NCBI GenBank assembly: GCA_947487955.1
Contig: CANKYV010000012.1
Coordinates: 1-45,611 of the forward strand
Reading direction: 5' to 3'
Length of the DNA stretch: 45,611 bases
DNA from: Alphaproteobacteria bacterium
GTDB lineage: Bacteria > Pseudomonadota > Alphaproteobacteria > Paracaedibacterales > CAITNM01
Positions 25,033 through 32,955 of the stretch are shown piece by piece. The notes beneath the pieces were generated by a model. That model saw only the letters and a program-made list of their open reading frames with translations, did no database searches and was not told where the DNA came from. The position numbers were made by a program, and so were the translations under genes. Position 1 is the first letter of the stretch. The number at the start of each line of letters is the position of its first letter.

Positions 25033-25790
25033 ACAGCGCCAAGCTCTTTTGATCTATTGCAAGCGGCTGTAAGGGCAGCAAAAAAAAGATCTTGCAAACT
25101 ATTATTTTGCATAAGAACTGCAAGCGCTGCTTCCGTTGTGCCGCCTTTGCTAGTCACATTTGCACGTAATTGTGAAGCCTCAAGTGGTAATTCTTTTAAA
25201 GTTGTTGCAGAGCCAATAATTGTTTGACGCGCAAATTTCTTCGCAAGTTCTGGTGTAAGCCCTAGCTTTACTCCTGCTTGCTCTAAACACTCACATAAAT
25301 AATACACATATGCAGGTCCAGAGCCTGAAAGGGCGGTCACAGCATCAAATAATGCTTCACTTTCTAACTTTTCAAAAATACCTACCTTTTTAAGTAGCAC
25401 CTCTACAACTTCTTTGTCAGATTTTGTGCAGTATTGATTAAGAATATAAGCACATGCGCCTTCTTTCACAATAACAGGAAGGTTAGGCATAACACGAGCT
25501 AAGCGAATGCCATCACCTAGCCATTTTGTAAAGCATTGAGTCGACACTCCAGCTGCAATTGAAATAAATAATGTATGCTTAAATTTCGCATACGCTGGCA
25601 TTACTTGGTCAAGAATTTGTGGTTTTACAGCAATCACCGCAACGTCTGGGTAATAATCAGCAGGTAAATCATCAATAGTTTTCGCACAATCCTCTTTAAA
25701 TGGATCTACAATAGCTACTTCACAAGTATCTACCCACCCCTTTAAAAGGGCGCCACCCATAGCACCAAAACCAATTAGTAAAACACGCAT
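25029..25790 (-). CDS. proC: Pyrroline-5-carboxylate reductase
   Basis: Final step of proline synthesis, using NAD(P)H. The N-terminal Rossmann motif is VLLIGFGAMGGALLKG; the C-terminal substrate region has ALSGSGPAYVYYL and TSKGGTTEAAL. 253 residues, slightly shorter than E. coli ProC (269). First gene of a tightly coupled leftward set with znuA and the COQ9-like gene. No proA or proB nearby, so glutamate semialdehyde may come from arginine/ornithine or host sources. Confidence 0.93.
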   Translation of the reverse strand: MRVLLIGFGAMGGALLKGWVDTCEVAIVDPFKEDCAKTIDDLPADYYPDVAVIAVKPQILDQVMPAYAKFKHTLFISIAAGVSTQCFTKWLGDGIRLARVMPNLPVIVKEGACAYILNQYCTKSDKEVVEVLLKKVGIFEKLESEALFDAVTALSGSGPAYVYYLCECLEQAGVKLGLTPELAKKFARQTIIGSATTLKELPLEASQLRANVTSKGGTTEAALAVLMQNNSLQDLFFAALTAACNRSKELGAV

Positions 25791-25854
25791 ACTTTGAATT
25801 CTTGATAATTTTGACTTATGTTAAAGGGGCAACGTCTTATGCGCAAGGTTTGAT

Positions 25855-27000
25855 ATGGTCATTATTGTTGGTGCAGGATTAGTTGGAGCAGCGCTTGCTA
25901 TTCGCTTATCTCAACTCGGAATTAAAGTTCAGTTACTCGAAAAAAACGCTTATAAAAAGCCACTCAAAAAAGATGGCCGCACCATTGCTGTAACCCTCGG
26001 CTCTCAAAAATTTCTAGAACAATGTGGCCTGTGGCAGGCCTTAGCGCCAACTGCTCAACGAATTAATCATATACGTGTGTTTGAACAAGGTTCTGCCTGG
26101 ACTCTTGATTATGACTATCAAGACCTTGGAGTCGAGCCTATGGGGTATATTATCGAATTTGATTGCCTATTAAGTGCTTTGCATAAATCTGTAAAAAGCG
26201 CTAAACACGTTGAAATCTTAGATAATTGTACGCTGCAAAGTATATTACCAGGTGAAGTACACACTAAAGAATATGGTGTGTTGAAGGCTCCTCTGGTTAT
26301 TGGGGCCGATGGCCGCCATTCATGGGTGAGAAATCAGGTAAATATTAAAAGTAGCACCAAGGAATACGGTCATAAAGCACTGGTGGCGCATTTTATTCAT
26401 GAAAAACCTCACCAATCCACAGCCTGGGAAGTTTTTCAGCCATCTGGCCCTTTTGCCATACTGCCTATGGTTGATACACCCCAAGGGCAATCCCAATCAG
26501 GCGTGGTTTGGTGCGGCTCTAAAGATGCTCCGTGGGAAACTATTCCAACCACAAAATTAGAACAACAACTCATGGATATTTTTCCTTTTTACGGGAAAGT
26601 AACCTTAAATAGTCAGCGCTGGACTTTTCCTTTGGTAGCTTTAACGGTTGATAAAGTCACAGCACCTCGCACCGTTTTAGTAGGCGATTCAGCCCATGCG
26701 CTTCATCCCATCGCAGGGCAGGGCGTAAATCTTGGTTGGCGTGATGTCGCTCACCTTGCTGAAATCTTGAGTGAAGCTAAAGATTTAGGGGGGGATTTAG
26801 GATCCCCTCATTTGCTTAGTCAATACGCTCGTCGCCGTAAATTTGACCACAAAGGCCTTTACTTTTTTACCGATGGGCTAACTCGCCTTTATGCAGTTGA
26901 CAATTCAATTGTCAGTTTTGCTCGTCAAGCAGGCCTTGCGGTGATTGGAAAAATCCCCCCCCTTAAAAAGTTCTTCATGAAAAAAGCCATGGGAATTTAG
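25855..27000 (+). CDS. UbiH/COQ6-family FAD-dependent hydroxylase
   Basis: 381 residues with the three flavoprotein monooxygenase motifs: GAGLVGAALAIRLSQLG (dinucleotide binding), IGADGRHSWVRN (DG motif) and VLVGDSAHALHPIAGQGVNLG (GD motif with the ubiquinone-hydroxylase-type HPIAGQG). It should add a hydroxyl group to the ubiquinone ring; which position is not decidable. Divergent from proC, with 64 bases between the starts. Confidence 0.92.
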   Translation: MVIIVGAGLVGAALAIRLSQLGIKVQLLEKNAYKKPLKKDGRTIAVTLGSQKFLEQCGLWQALAPTAQRINHIRVFEQGSAWTLDYDYQDLGVEPMGYIIEFDCLLSALHKSVKSAKHVEILDNCTLQSILPGEVHTKEYGVLKAPLVIGADGRHSWVRNQVNIKSSTKEYGHKALVAHFIHEKPHQSTAWEVFQPSGPFAILPMVDTPQGQSQSGVVWCGSKDAPWETIPTTKLEQQLMDIFPFYGKVTLNSQRWTFPLVALTVDKVTAPRTVLVGDSAHALHPIAGQGVNLGWRDVAHLAEILSEAKDLGGDLGSPHLLSQYARRRKFDHKGLYFFTDGLTRLYAVDNSIVSFARQAGLAVIGKIPPLKKFFMKKAMGI

Positions 27001-27029
27001 CATTATAGCATTTTCTCAATCACGACACA

Positions 27030-27079
27030 GTCTTCACGAGACCACGTAGTGGTCGTGGTGATCCAGTGAGTAATATCAG
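27030..27079. repeat. Dispersed palindromic repeat, copy 8
   Basis: GTCTTCACGAGACCACGTAG, then TGGTCGTGGTGATCCAGTG and AGTAATATCAG. The stem ACCACGTAGTGGT is a near-perfect palindrome. It shares ACGAGACCACGTAGTG with copy 10, a distinct subfamily. Confidence 0.75.
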
Positions 27080-27192
27080 TTTAAATTCGATCACTGCTAA
27101 TAATGCTCATAGTTGATGCTTCTTAATAAATATTTAAGAAATACGCATTAAAATCAACATTATTAGTAATTTTATTTATGGAGACATAAGCT

Positions 27193-27447
27193 ATGTCAAA
27201 AACATTAACTCTTTTAGCACTTGTTACAGCTTTCTCAATGTCAACTTCAGCTCATGCAATAATTGACTACTTTCTTTATTCAAAAGAATGTAGAACGGCT
27301 TGCAATAATGAATACCCGAATCAAAATCAAAAAAGTAAGAAGAAAAATTGTTTAACTCGTTGTGCTAATTACCAAAAGTGCCTGAAAAATCATCCAGATG
27401 GTAAACAAACAGGAACGTGTCCAAAATTTCGTGCTAGTGATCATTAA
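27193..27447 (+). CDS. Small secreted cysteine-rich protein with twin CX3C motif
   Basis: 84 residues, signal peptide MSKTLTLLALVTAFSMSTSA with AHA cleavage. The mature part (about 60 residues) has six cysteines: C-x3-C, 15 residues, C-x3-C, then two more. Twin CX3C with 11-16 residues between is the signature of mitochondrial small Tim chaperones, though this may be convergence. GGAG Shine-Dalgarno 9 bases before the ATG. A terminator hairpin follows. Confidence 0.65.
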   Translation: MSKTLTLLALVTAFSMSTSAHAIIDYFLYSKECRTACNNEYPNQNQKSKKKNCLTRCANYQKCLKNHPDGKQTGTCPKFRASDH

Positions 27448-27491
27448 AAACTAACAGCAATCGTAATATTGCTGATTAAACCTACGTTAGA

Positions 27492-27535
27492 GCCTCAAGT
27501 CTTAGATTTTTAAAGTCTATCCTTGAGGCTTTTAC
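27492..27535 (+). terminator. Rho-independent terminator
   Basis: GCCTCAAG pairs with CTTGAGGC (8 perfect pairs) and is followed by TTTTACCTTAT. It lies 45 bases after the cysteine-rich gene. Confidence 0.7.
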
Positions 27536-27616
27536 CTTATAAAAAACTTAAAAGATTTTACAATTCGTAGTATCTTCATGTAGGATTAACTCCAAGATAT
27601 TATTTGGGGGTTTTTC

Positions 27617-28291
27617 ATGAAATCAAAATTTTTTATAAGTTTATTGTTAGCTTCTGCTATTAGTAGCGGATTTGCTGAAGTTTCAACGCTTGCACAACGA
27701 GCTACAATGGTAAACGAAGCTTTTACAAAAAGTCCTGAAGAGGCTTTAAAAGCAATTAATGAAAGCCAACAAGGCGGAAAAATAACGACAGATGACCAAG
27801 ACTATGTTGTTATCGTTAAAAAGCAGGGTAGTGAATATATTCGTGTAGCCCATTCAAAAAAAGATAAGCTCGATAAACCTATTGAGCCAGTTCTTGTTGA
27901 TGTTATGACAAAAGCAGAAGAAAAATTAGCTGGTGGTTCTGGCCCTGTAGATTATGAATTTTCTGCGGGCGAAAGAAAAATGTATGCCGTGATTGAAAAA
28001 CGTGGAGACTATTTAATTTTCAATATTTGCCCAACCAAAGCTGAAATGGAAGGCTTCTTAAAAGCAACCCAACCAACTGAGGTTACGACGTCATCTTCGG
28101 CTCCAGCGTCTACAGTTCCCGAAGTTAAAAAAGAAGAACCTAAGGCAGAGTCTGTAACGCCAGCTGAAGTTAAAAAAGAAGAACCTACAGTGGCTCCGGA
28201 GACAACAACTCCTGTAAATGCTCTTGCTTCTGCGTCAATAGCACCTGCAGCTACTGTGGTAGCAGAAGAAACACCACGAGTTCATCAATAA
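27617..28291 (+). CDS. Exported protein with a Cache-like domain and charged Pro/Glu tail
   Basis: 224 residues, signal peptide MKSKFFISLLLASAISSGFA; Shine-Dalgarno GGGGG 6 bases upstream. Residues 55-140 (DDQDYVVIVKKQGSEYIRVA, then VDYEFSAGERKMYAVIEKRG) resemble a single-Cache ligand-binding fold as found in exported sensors. There is no transmembrane or signalling domain after it; instead a low-complexity tail rich in T, P, E and A with two EVKKEEP repeats 15-20 residues apart. It could be a stand-alone periplasmic ligand binder or a surface protein. Confidence 0.55.
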   Translation: MKSKFFISLLLASAISSGFAEVSTLAQRATMVNEAFTKSPEEALKAINESQQGGKITTDDQDYVVIVKKQGSEYIRVAHSKKDKLDKPIEPVLVDVMTKAEEKLAGGSGPVDYEFSAGERKMYAVIEKRGDYLIFNICPTKAEMEGFLKATQPTEVTTSSSAPASTVPEVKKEEPKAESVTPAEVKKEEPTVAPETTTPVNALASASIAPAATVVAEETPRVHQ

Positions 28292-28306
28292 TAGTTTTGC
28301 CCCTAC

Positions 28307-29167
28307 TCAAGCAGCCCAGCTTGCAGTTGGGGGCAATGACATCAAAATTGCTTCTATATTCCCACCTGTTTTCAGGCCAAAATGGGTGCCGCGGTCGTGA
28401 ATCAAGTTAAACTCAACATAACGTCCGCGCTTGTGCAATAATTTTTTCATTTCGCTATCGCCCCACGAAGTTGCCATTCTACGCTTAACAATTAGGGGAT
28501 ATGTTTCAAGCAGTGTTTTGCCAACATCCTTATTGAATGCATCATCTACTCCAAAGTTGCCCGTGTTGTGATAATCATAAAAAATGCCGCCAATTCCACG
28601 AGGCTCTTTTCGGTGTGGCAAATAAAAATACTCATCACACCAGGTTTTAAACTTATCGTAATAGCTAGGGGCATGAGCATCACAACACTCTTTAAATGCT
28701 TGATGAAAAGCCTTGGTGTCCTCTTCAAAAGGAATACTAGGTGTTAAATCCGCACCACCACCAAACCATGATTTTGTCGTAATGATGTGTCGTGTGTTCA
28801 TGTGTACAATAGGCACATACGGATTGCGTGGGTGTATAACAAGCGATATGCCACAGGCCCAAAAACGCGGATCTTCTTCTGCCCCTGGAATCTGATGAGA
28901 AAATTCTTTCGAAAATTCACCCCATACACAGGAAACATTTACGCCAGCTTTTTCAAATACTCGGCCATTTTGCAAAATTTTCATCTGCCCCCCGCCTGAT
29001 TGACTGTAGTCCCACTGTCTTTTTTCAAACTGCTGTGGTTGCCATTGTGCGTATATATCAAGTGCTAATGATTCTTGCTCAATTGCTTCTAAAGCCAGGC
29101 AAATTTGATGTTGTAAATCTAAGTACCAGGAATGTATCTCATTAGCGTAAGGGGGAGGGGTGGTCAT
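28307..29167 (-). CDS. hemF: Oxygen-dependent coproporphyrinogen III oxidase
   Basis: Oxidative decarboxylation of coproporphyrinogen III in haem synthesis. Typical stretches: GGGQMKILQNGRVFEKAGVN near residue 57, WFGGGADLTPSIP, PHRKEPRGIGGIFYDY and the C-terminal RYVEFNLIHDRGTHFGLKTG. I start at MTTPPPYAN; the ORF extends 15 residues upstream into trmL. 286 residues, normal for HemF. The start overlaps the trmL stop by 26 bases. Its oxygen requirement points to an aerobic or microaerobic lifestyle. Confidence 0.94.
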   Translation of the reverse strand: MTTPPPYANEIHSWYLDLQHQICLALEAIEQESLALDIYAQWQPQQFEKRQWDYSQSGGGQMKILQNGRVFEKAGVNVSCVWGEFSKEFSHQIPGAEEDPRFWACGISLVIHPRNPYVPIVHMNTRHIITTKSWFGGGADLTPSIPFEEDTKAFHQAFKECCDAHAPSYYDKFKTWCDEYFYLPHRKEPRGIGGIFYDYHNTGNFGVDDAFNKDVGKTLLETYPLIVKRRMATSWGDSEMKKLLHKRGRYVEFNLIHDRGTHFGLKTGGNIEAILMSLPPTASWAA

Positions 29168-29606
29168 TTTTAGTTTGACGTAGGCTTTCTGCCAAAACCA
29201 TAGCACCTGCAATAGCCATGTTCAAGGAACGCCGCTCAGGCAACATAGGAATACGCACCCGATGCGGAATTTCCTCATATACTTCATTCGGAACGCCCGA
29301 ACTCTCTTTGCCCAACATCAGAATATCGTTTGGACCGTATTCAAAATCCCAAAAACTCTGCTCTGCTTTTGTATCAATTAGCACAATCCGTTTCGAAGCG
29401 TTTAACTCTTTATACTCACTCCAACTCTCAAAACGCTCCACATTTGCTAAATCAACATAATCCATTCCAGCACGCTTGAGGTGCTTATCACTCCACACAA
29501 AACCCGTAGGTTCAATAATATCAATAGGCACCCCCACACACGCCCCAAGTCTAATCAGCGTGCCCACATTTTGCGGAATTTCTGGTTGGTAAAGTGCTAG
29601 GCGCAT
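29142..29606 (-). CDS. trmL: tRNA (cytidine/uridine-34-2'-O)-methyltransferase, SPOUT family
   Basis: 154 residues starting MRLALYQPEIPQNVGTLIRL, the standard TrmL N-terminus. The knot region is present: ILMLGKESSGVPNEVYE and RIPMLPERRSLNMAIAGAM. It methylates the wobble ribose of tRNA-Leu species. It overlaps hemF. A 68-base copy of its first codons lies beyond the adjacent protease gene, so the region upstream of trmL has been rearranged. Confidence 0.92.
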   Translation of the reverse strand: MRLALYQPEIPQNVGTLIRLGACVGVPIDIIEPTGFVWSDKHLKRAGMDYVDLANVERFESWSEYKELNASKRIVLIDTKAEQSFWDFEYGPNDILMLGKESSGVPNEVYEEIPHRVRIPMLPERRSLNMAIAGAMVLAESLRQTKNDHPSPLR

Positions 29607-29665
29607 AAAAGGATGATCCAAAAATTTTAAATCTTATCAAATTTACTATTTTAAATTAAACCATA

Positions 29666-30763
29666 CTACTTTCGGCTAAGCCCAGCTATTCCTCTTCCAA
29701 TCCAATCAGAATAAGTGGTTAAATCCAAAAACACCACTTCATGCAGAACGTTTCTTATATTTTCTGGTGTAAACCTAATTTCTTTTGAAGAAATTCCCTC
29801 TGGCTTAAATGCACCTCTGGTTACCATGCCAAGAAGTTTATATGTGCCTTGTTGTTTGACTACAAAAGGAGCACCAGAAGTTTCCATTCCTAAAGTTGCC
29901 TTAAGCTTTTCGGATTGGTTTTTAGCATCAGGATTTGGAGTAGGGAACTCAAAAATAGCAGCTTGAGCAGTTTCTAGCACAATTTTTAGAGCATCTTGTG
30001 CGATTTGTGAACGAGCATCATTTTTTTTCATAGTTTCAACGAGCATAGAGGCATGTTGATGCATTTCACTTCTCTTTTCTTCATTAAGGTATCCGTGCAG
30101 ACATGTTGTCAGGATATTCCCCTGCTTTTTAATTTCATGGATGGAAACAACTCTTGCTTGTGGATTGAAGATTTCACCCTGGTTTGCAATTGATACATCA
30201 CCACACGAAACTACAATCCCCTTTCCTGTTTCTCCTTCCTTTATTGGAGAGGCTAGTTGCAGAAACTCGCAGGGTGGAATTGGGGCAGCATCAAACTCTA
30301 GCTTTATAAGAGCTAAGTCAACGTTAGGATTGTCGTGATTTAAAAAAAGTAACTTTTTAAGGTTCCCAGGTTCATTGGGGCAAGGAAACAATTCGATTTC
30401 AAAACCTTCATAATTGCTAATTTGAAAATAATTAGAGGAAGCTTGAAGTGCAGCAGCTGTATGTTTACAACATAAATAAATGTTAGGGGCAATTTGTGTA
30501 ATGATTGCTCTAGTGGATCTACCATCTATTTCTGTGGGATGTGTTAACAGGCAAACATTTTGTACAAAGGGATTTTTACTATAGTCTTCTTGCCCTCTTT
30601 GAATTGCATTTTCTGCATCAACCTTAGTTGCAAATGTTGTGCCAGTGTTTCTTACCGTACCGTTGCGACTTAATATTGTGTCAGTGCTTGTCGCCTCTTC
30701 TCCGTTTTCTACCGCATTAATAAAAGAAAAACTTAATAAAGTGATGAATATTTTTGATAACAT
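29666..30763 (-). CDS. Secreted trypsin-like (S1) serine protease homologue
   Basis: Start at the ATG with a GGGC Shine-Dalgarno 8 bases upstream; signal peptide MLSKIFITLLSFSFINA. The S1 triad, numbered from this start: H101 in LCCKHTAAAL, D149 in NVDLALIKL, S296 in ETSGAPFVV. The active-site motif is ETSGAP instead of GDSGGP, so the oxyanion Gly193 and the Asp194 equivalents are changed. A helical insert of about 70 residues (EEKRSEMHQHASML...) precedes the Ser motif. The gene is bracketed by two copies of the trmL 5' end, suggesting it arrived later. Confidence 0.75.
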   Translation of the reverse strand: MLSKIFITLLSFSFINAVENGEEATSTDTILSRNGTVRNTGTTFATKVDAENAIQRGQEDYSKNPFVQNVCLLTHPTEIDGRSTRAIITQIAPNIYLCCKHTAAALQASSNYFQISNYEGFEIELFPCPNEPGNLKKLLFLNHDNPNVDLALIKLEFDAAPIPPCEFLQLASPIKEGETGKGIVVSCGDVSIANQGEIFNPQARVVSIHEIKKQGNILTTCLHGYLNEEKRSEMHQHASMLVETMKKNDARSQIAQDALKIVLETAQAAIFEFPTPNPDAKNQSEKLKATLGMETSGAPFVVKQQGTYKLLGMVTRGAFKPEGISSKEIRFTPENIRNVLHEVVFLDLTTYSDWIGRGIAGLSRK

Positions 30764-30850
30764 AAAAATGCCCAATATTGTATTTAAGCTCAAAATATAG
30801 ATATTTTTTTGCAGAAGTCAAATATTTTAATGAAGTGTCCTATGCGCATA

Positions 30851-30918
30851 CGCCCCAAACCTAATCAGCGTGCTTACATTTTGCGGAATTTCTGGTTGGT
30901 AAAATGCTAGGCGCATAA
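30851..30918 (-). pseudogene. trmL: Truncated second copy of the trmL 5' end
   Basis: 63 of 68 bases match 29541-29608. It reads MRLAFYQPEIPQNVSTLIRF on the minus strand, then leaves the trmL sequence after GA. Two of the differences change residues (L to F, G to S), so it has drifted. Together with the real trmL it forms a direct repeat around the S1 protease gene. Confidence 0.85.
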
Positions 30919-30934
30919 GGTCTCGTTTTTACCG

Positions 30935-30988
30935 CGTCATTGCAAAGCCCGAAGGGCTGTGGCAATCCAGTCATAACACTAGTATTAG
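30935..30988. repeat. Dispersed palindromic repeat, copy 9
   Basis: CGTCATTGCAAAGCCCGAAG, GGCTGTGGCAATCCAGTC and the ATAACACTAGTATTA tail. Stem AGCCC/GGGCT. It lies immediately next to the trmL fragment and upstream of the S1 protease gene. Confidence 0.8.
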
Positions 30989-31012
30989 ACTGCCACAGAA
31001 GTTTCATCTAAA

Positions 31013-32896
31013 TCATCCAAACAGTGATTTCACAAAAGTTTTAATTTTGCAAAAGAATCCAGTCGTGGAACAACTATCGTTTGGTACAACAGCAGCCGCT
31101 TCTGGTTGCCACCCGTAAGCCATTACATTGGTGCCTACTTTTGGATTAATCTCTGGAAACGCCAGTTTATCTACCCAATAAGCAAACCTATTTGTGTTGT
31201 CATAAAATAGGGGAATTTGATAATACATGTTCATCATGTAACGATCTAATGTATGGGCTCTTACAGTTAATTGTTCCGGAGTTTTTGCATCTGCAAGATT
31301 TATAGCTAATTGCTCAGCAATTGCATCCTTCAATCCCATATAATTACTGCTGCCACTTATATCTGCTGTCTTTTGAGAGAAATAAAATATCTGCTCATTA
31401 CCTGGAGATGTACTGTTTGCCCAGGTGTGAATGATCATATCAAAATCTCTATCTGTAACTCGATTTTCATACTGAGCATTGTCCATCACTCGCACAACCA
31501 GCTCAACGCCAAGTTTACGTAGACTTTCTTTAAATGAGAGAACAATCTTTTCAAGTTTTACGTCCTTATACATCAACTCTATTTTTAATGATTCTCCAGC
31601 TTTATTAGTGCGGACACCATTTTTAACCGTCCAACCAGCGCTATCTAAAAGTTTTCCAGCTTTTTCTAAGTTTTCACGTTGATCACCGTCACCCTTGGTG
31701 CGCGCTGGTGTAAATCCAGTTTTGATCATTGATTCATAAAGTTCACCAGGAATTTGTGTTTTATAAGCTTCTAGGGTTTTTGCTTCTTCACTATTTGCTG
31801 CTCCTTTATGAGCAAGGTATGTGTTTGCAAACAAGCTATCTGCCGGTTGCATAGAACCAGAGAAAATCATCTTATTTAACGTGTCAAAATCAAAAGCTAA
31901 TGCAACCGCTTTTCGCACTTCCCAACTTGAAAAAATTGGACGTTTCATGTTGTACAAAATTGTACGCACAGCAACAGATCGCTCATGAGCAAGATCCATC
32001 CTCTTTACTCTACCATCTTTTTGCGCAGGGAAATCATATCCGGTCTCCCAATTTGCAGGGTTTGTTTCAAAGAACGCATCAAATTCACCTGCTGTGAAGC
32101 CCTGAAATTGTGCTTGAGTTGTCTTATAGTAATCTATTTTAATGTGGTCAAAATTGTTCATACCTTTTGTAAGGTTTAAATCTTTACCCCAGTAATTAGG
32201 CGCTTTTACATAAACTATGCTGCGACCTTGATCTACACTTTCAATTTTGTATGATCCAGAACCAGGGCATGTTTCAAAATTAAATGCAGCAAGTTCTTTG
32301 CCCTCTAAAATGTGCTGTGGCAAAGGACGCATCAAAGAAACGTTGAATGGCAATTCAGGATTGTATGTCCCATCTTCTTCCTTTTTAAGGGTAATGCGTA
32401 CCGTTAAATCATCAATAATTTCAATTTTTTCAATTTTGCCGTAGTAGTGTTTATAAACAGGAGGGCCTTGTTCAAGCAAATACTCATAAGTAAATTTTAC
32501 ATCTTTTGCTGTAATTTGTGTGCCATCATGAAACTTAGCATTGGGGTTAATGTAATAAGTTACTTGTGAATTATCAGGTGCAACATCGACATATTCGGCT
32601 ATTAAACCATACAAAGTAAAAGGTTCTTCTGAATTTCTCCACATTAAAGAGTCAAAACAAAGAAGGATAACACCTTCAGCTTTTGTTCCTTTAATAGCAT
32701 GAGGGTTAACTGTGTCAAACGTACCAATCGTGCTTAAACGCAACATCCCACCCTTAGGGGCACTCGGATTTACATAAGGCAAATGGTTCAAATCTTTTGA
32801 ATATTTTGGTGTGCCAAAACGGGCAATGGCATGGGTTTTTTCAGCGCTTAAGGTGAAGCAAAAAGTTGTTAGAATTACAAGAAGTAAACGTAGCAT
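31013..32896 (-). CDS. Periplasmic oligopeptide-binding protein (SBP family 5, YejA-like)
   Basis: 627 residues, signal peptide MLRLLLVILTTFCFTLSA. The YejA-type start AIARFGTPKYSKDLNHLPYV and PKGGMLRLSTIGTFDTVNPH, then the family 5 signature region (KFHDGTQITAKDVKFTYEYL) and DLAHERSVAVRTILYNMKRP identify it. It would bind peptides (YejA: microcin C and similar) for import. No permease or ATPase genes are next to it, so it is an orphan here. The C-terminus adds a short Cys-containing, lysine-rich tail. Confidence 0.9.
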   Translation of the reverse strand: MLRLLLVILTTFCFTLSAEKTHAIARFGTPKYSKDLNHLPYVNPSAPKGGMLRLSTIGTFDTVNPHAIKGTKAEGVILLCFDSLMWRNSEEPFTLYGLIAEYVDVAPDNSQVTYYINPNAKFHDGTQITAKDVKFTYEYLLEQGPPVYKHYYGKIEKIEIIDDLTVRITLKKEEDGTYNPELPFNVSLMRPLPQHILEGKELAAFNFETCPGSGSYKIESVDQGRSIVYVKAPNYWGKDLNLTKGMNNFDHIKIDYYKTTQAQFQGFTAGEFDAFFETNPANWETGYDFPAQKDGRVKRMDLAHERSVAVRTILYNMKRPIFSSWEVRKAVALAFDFDTLNKMIFSGSMQPADSLFANTYLAHKGAANSEEAKTLEAYKTQIPGELYESMIKTGFTPARTKGDGDQRENLEKAGKLLDSAGWTVKNGVRTNKAGESLKIELMYKDVKLEKIVLSFKESLRKLGVELVVRVMDNAQYENRVTDRDFDMIIHTWANSTSPGNEQIFYFSQKTADISGSSNYMGLKDAIAEQLAINLADAKTPEQLTVRAHTLDRYMMNMYYQIPLFYDNTNRFAYWVDKLAFPEINPKVGTNVMAYGWQPEAAAVVPNDSCSTTGFFCKIKTFVKSLFG

Positions 32897-32955
32897 TTAT
32901 TATGTCTATTTTTAATATAATGCTAAACTTATAGCGCCTTAACATATCGATGTCA

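Noticed and set aside
30340-30525. Minus-strand ORF inside the S1 protease gene
   Set aside because: Overlaps the protease frame, which has signal peptide and triad; this one has neither.
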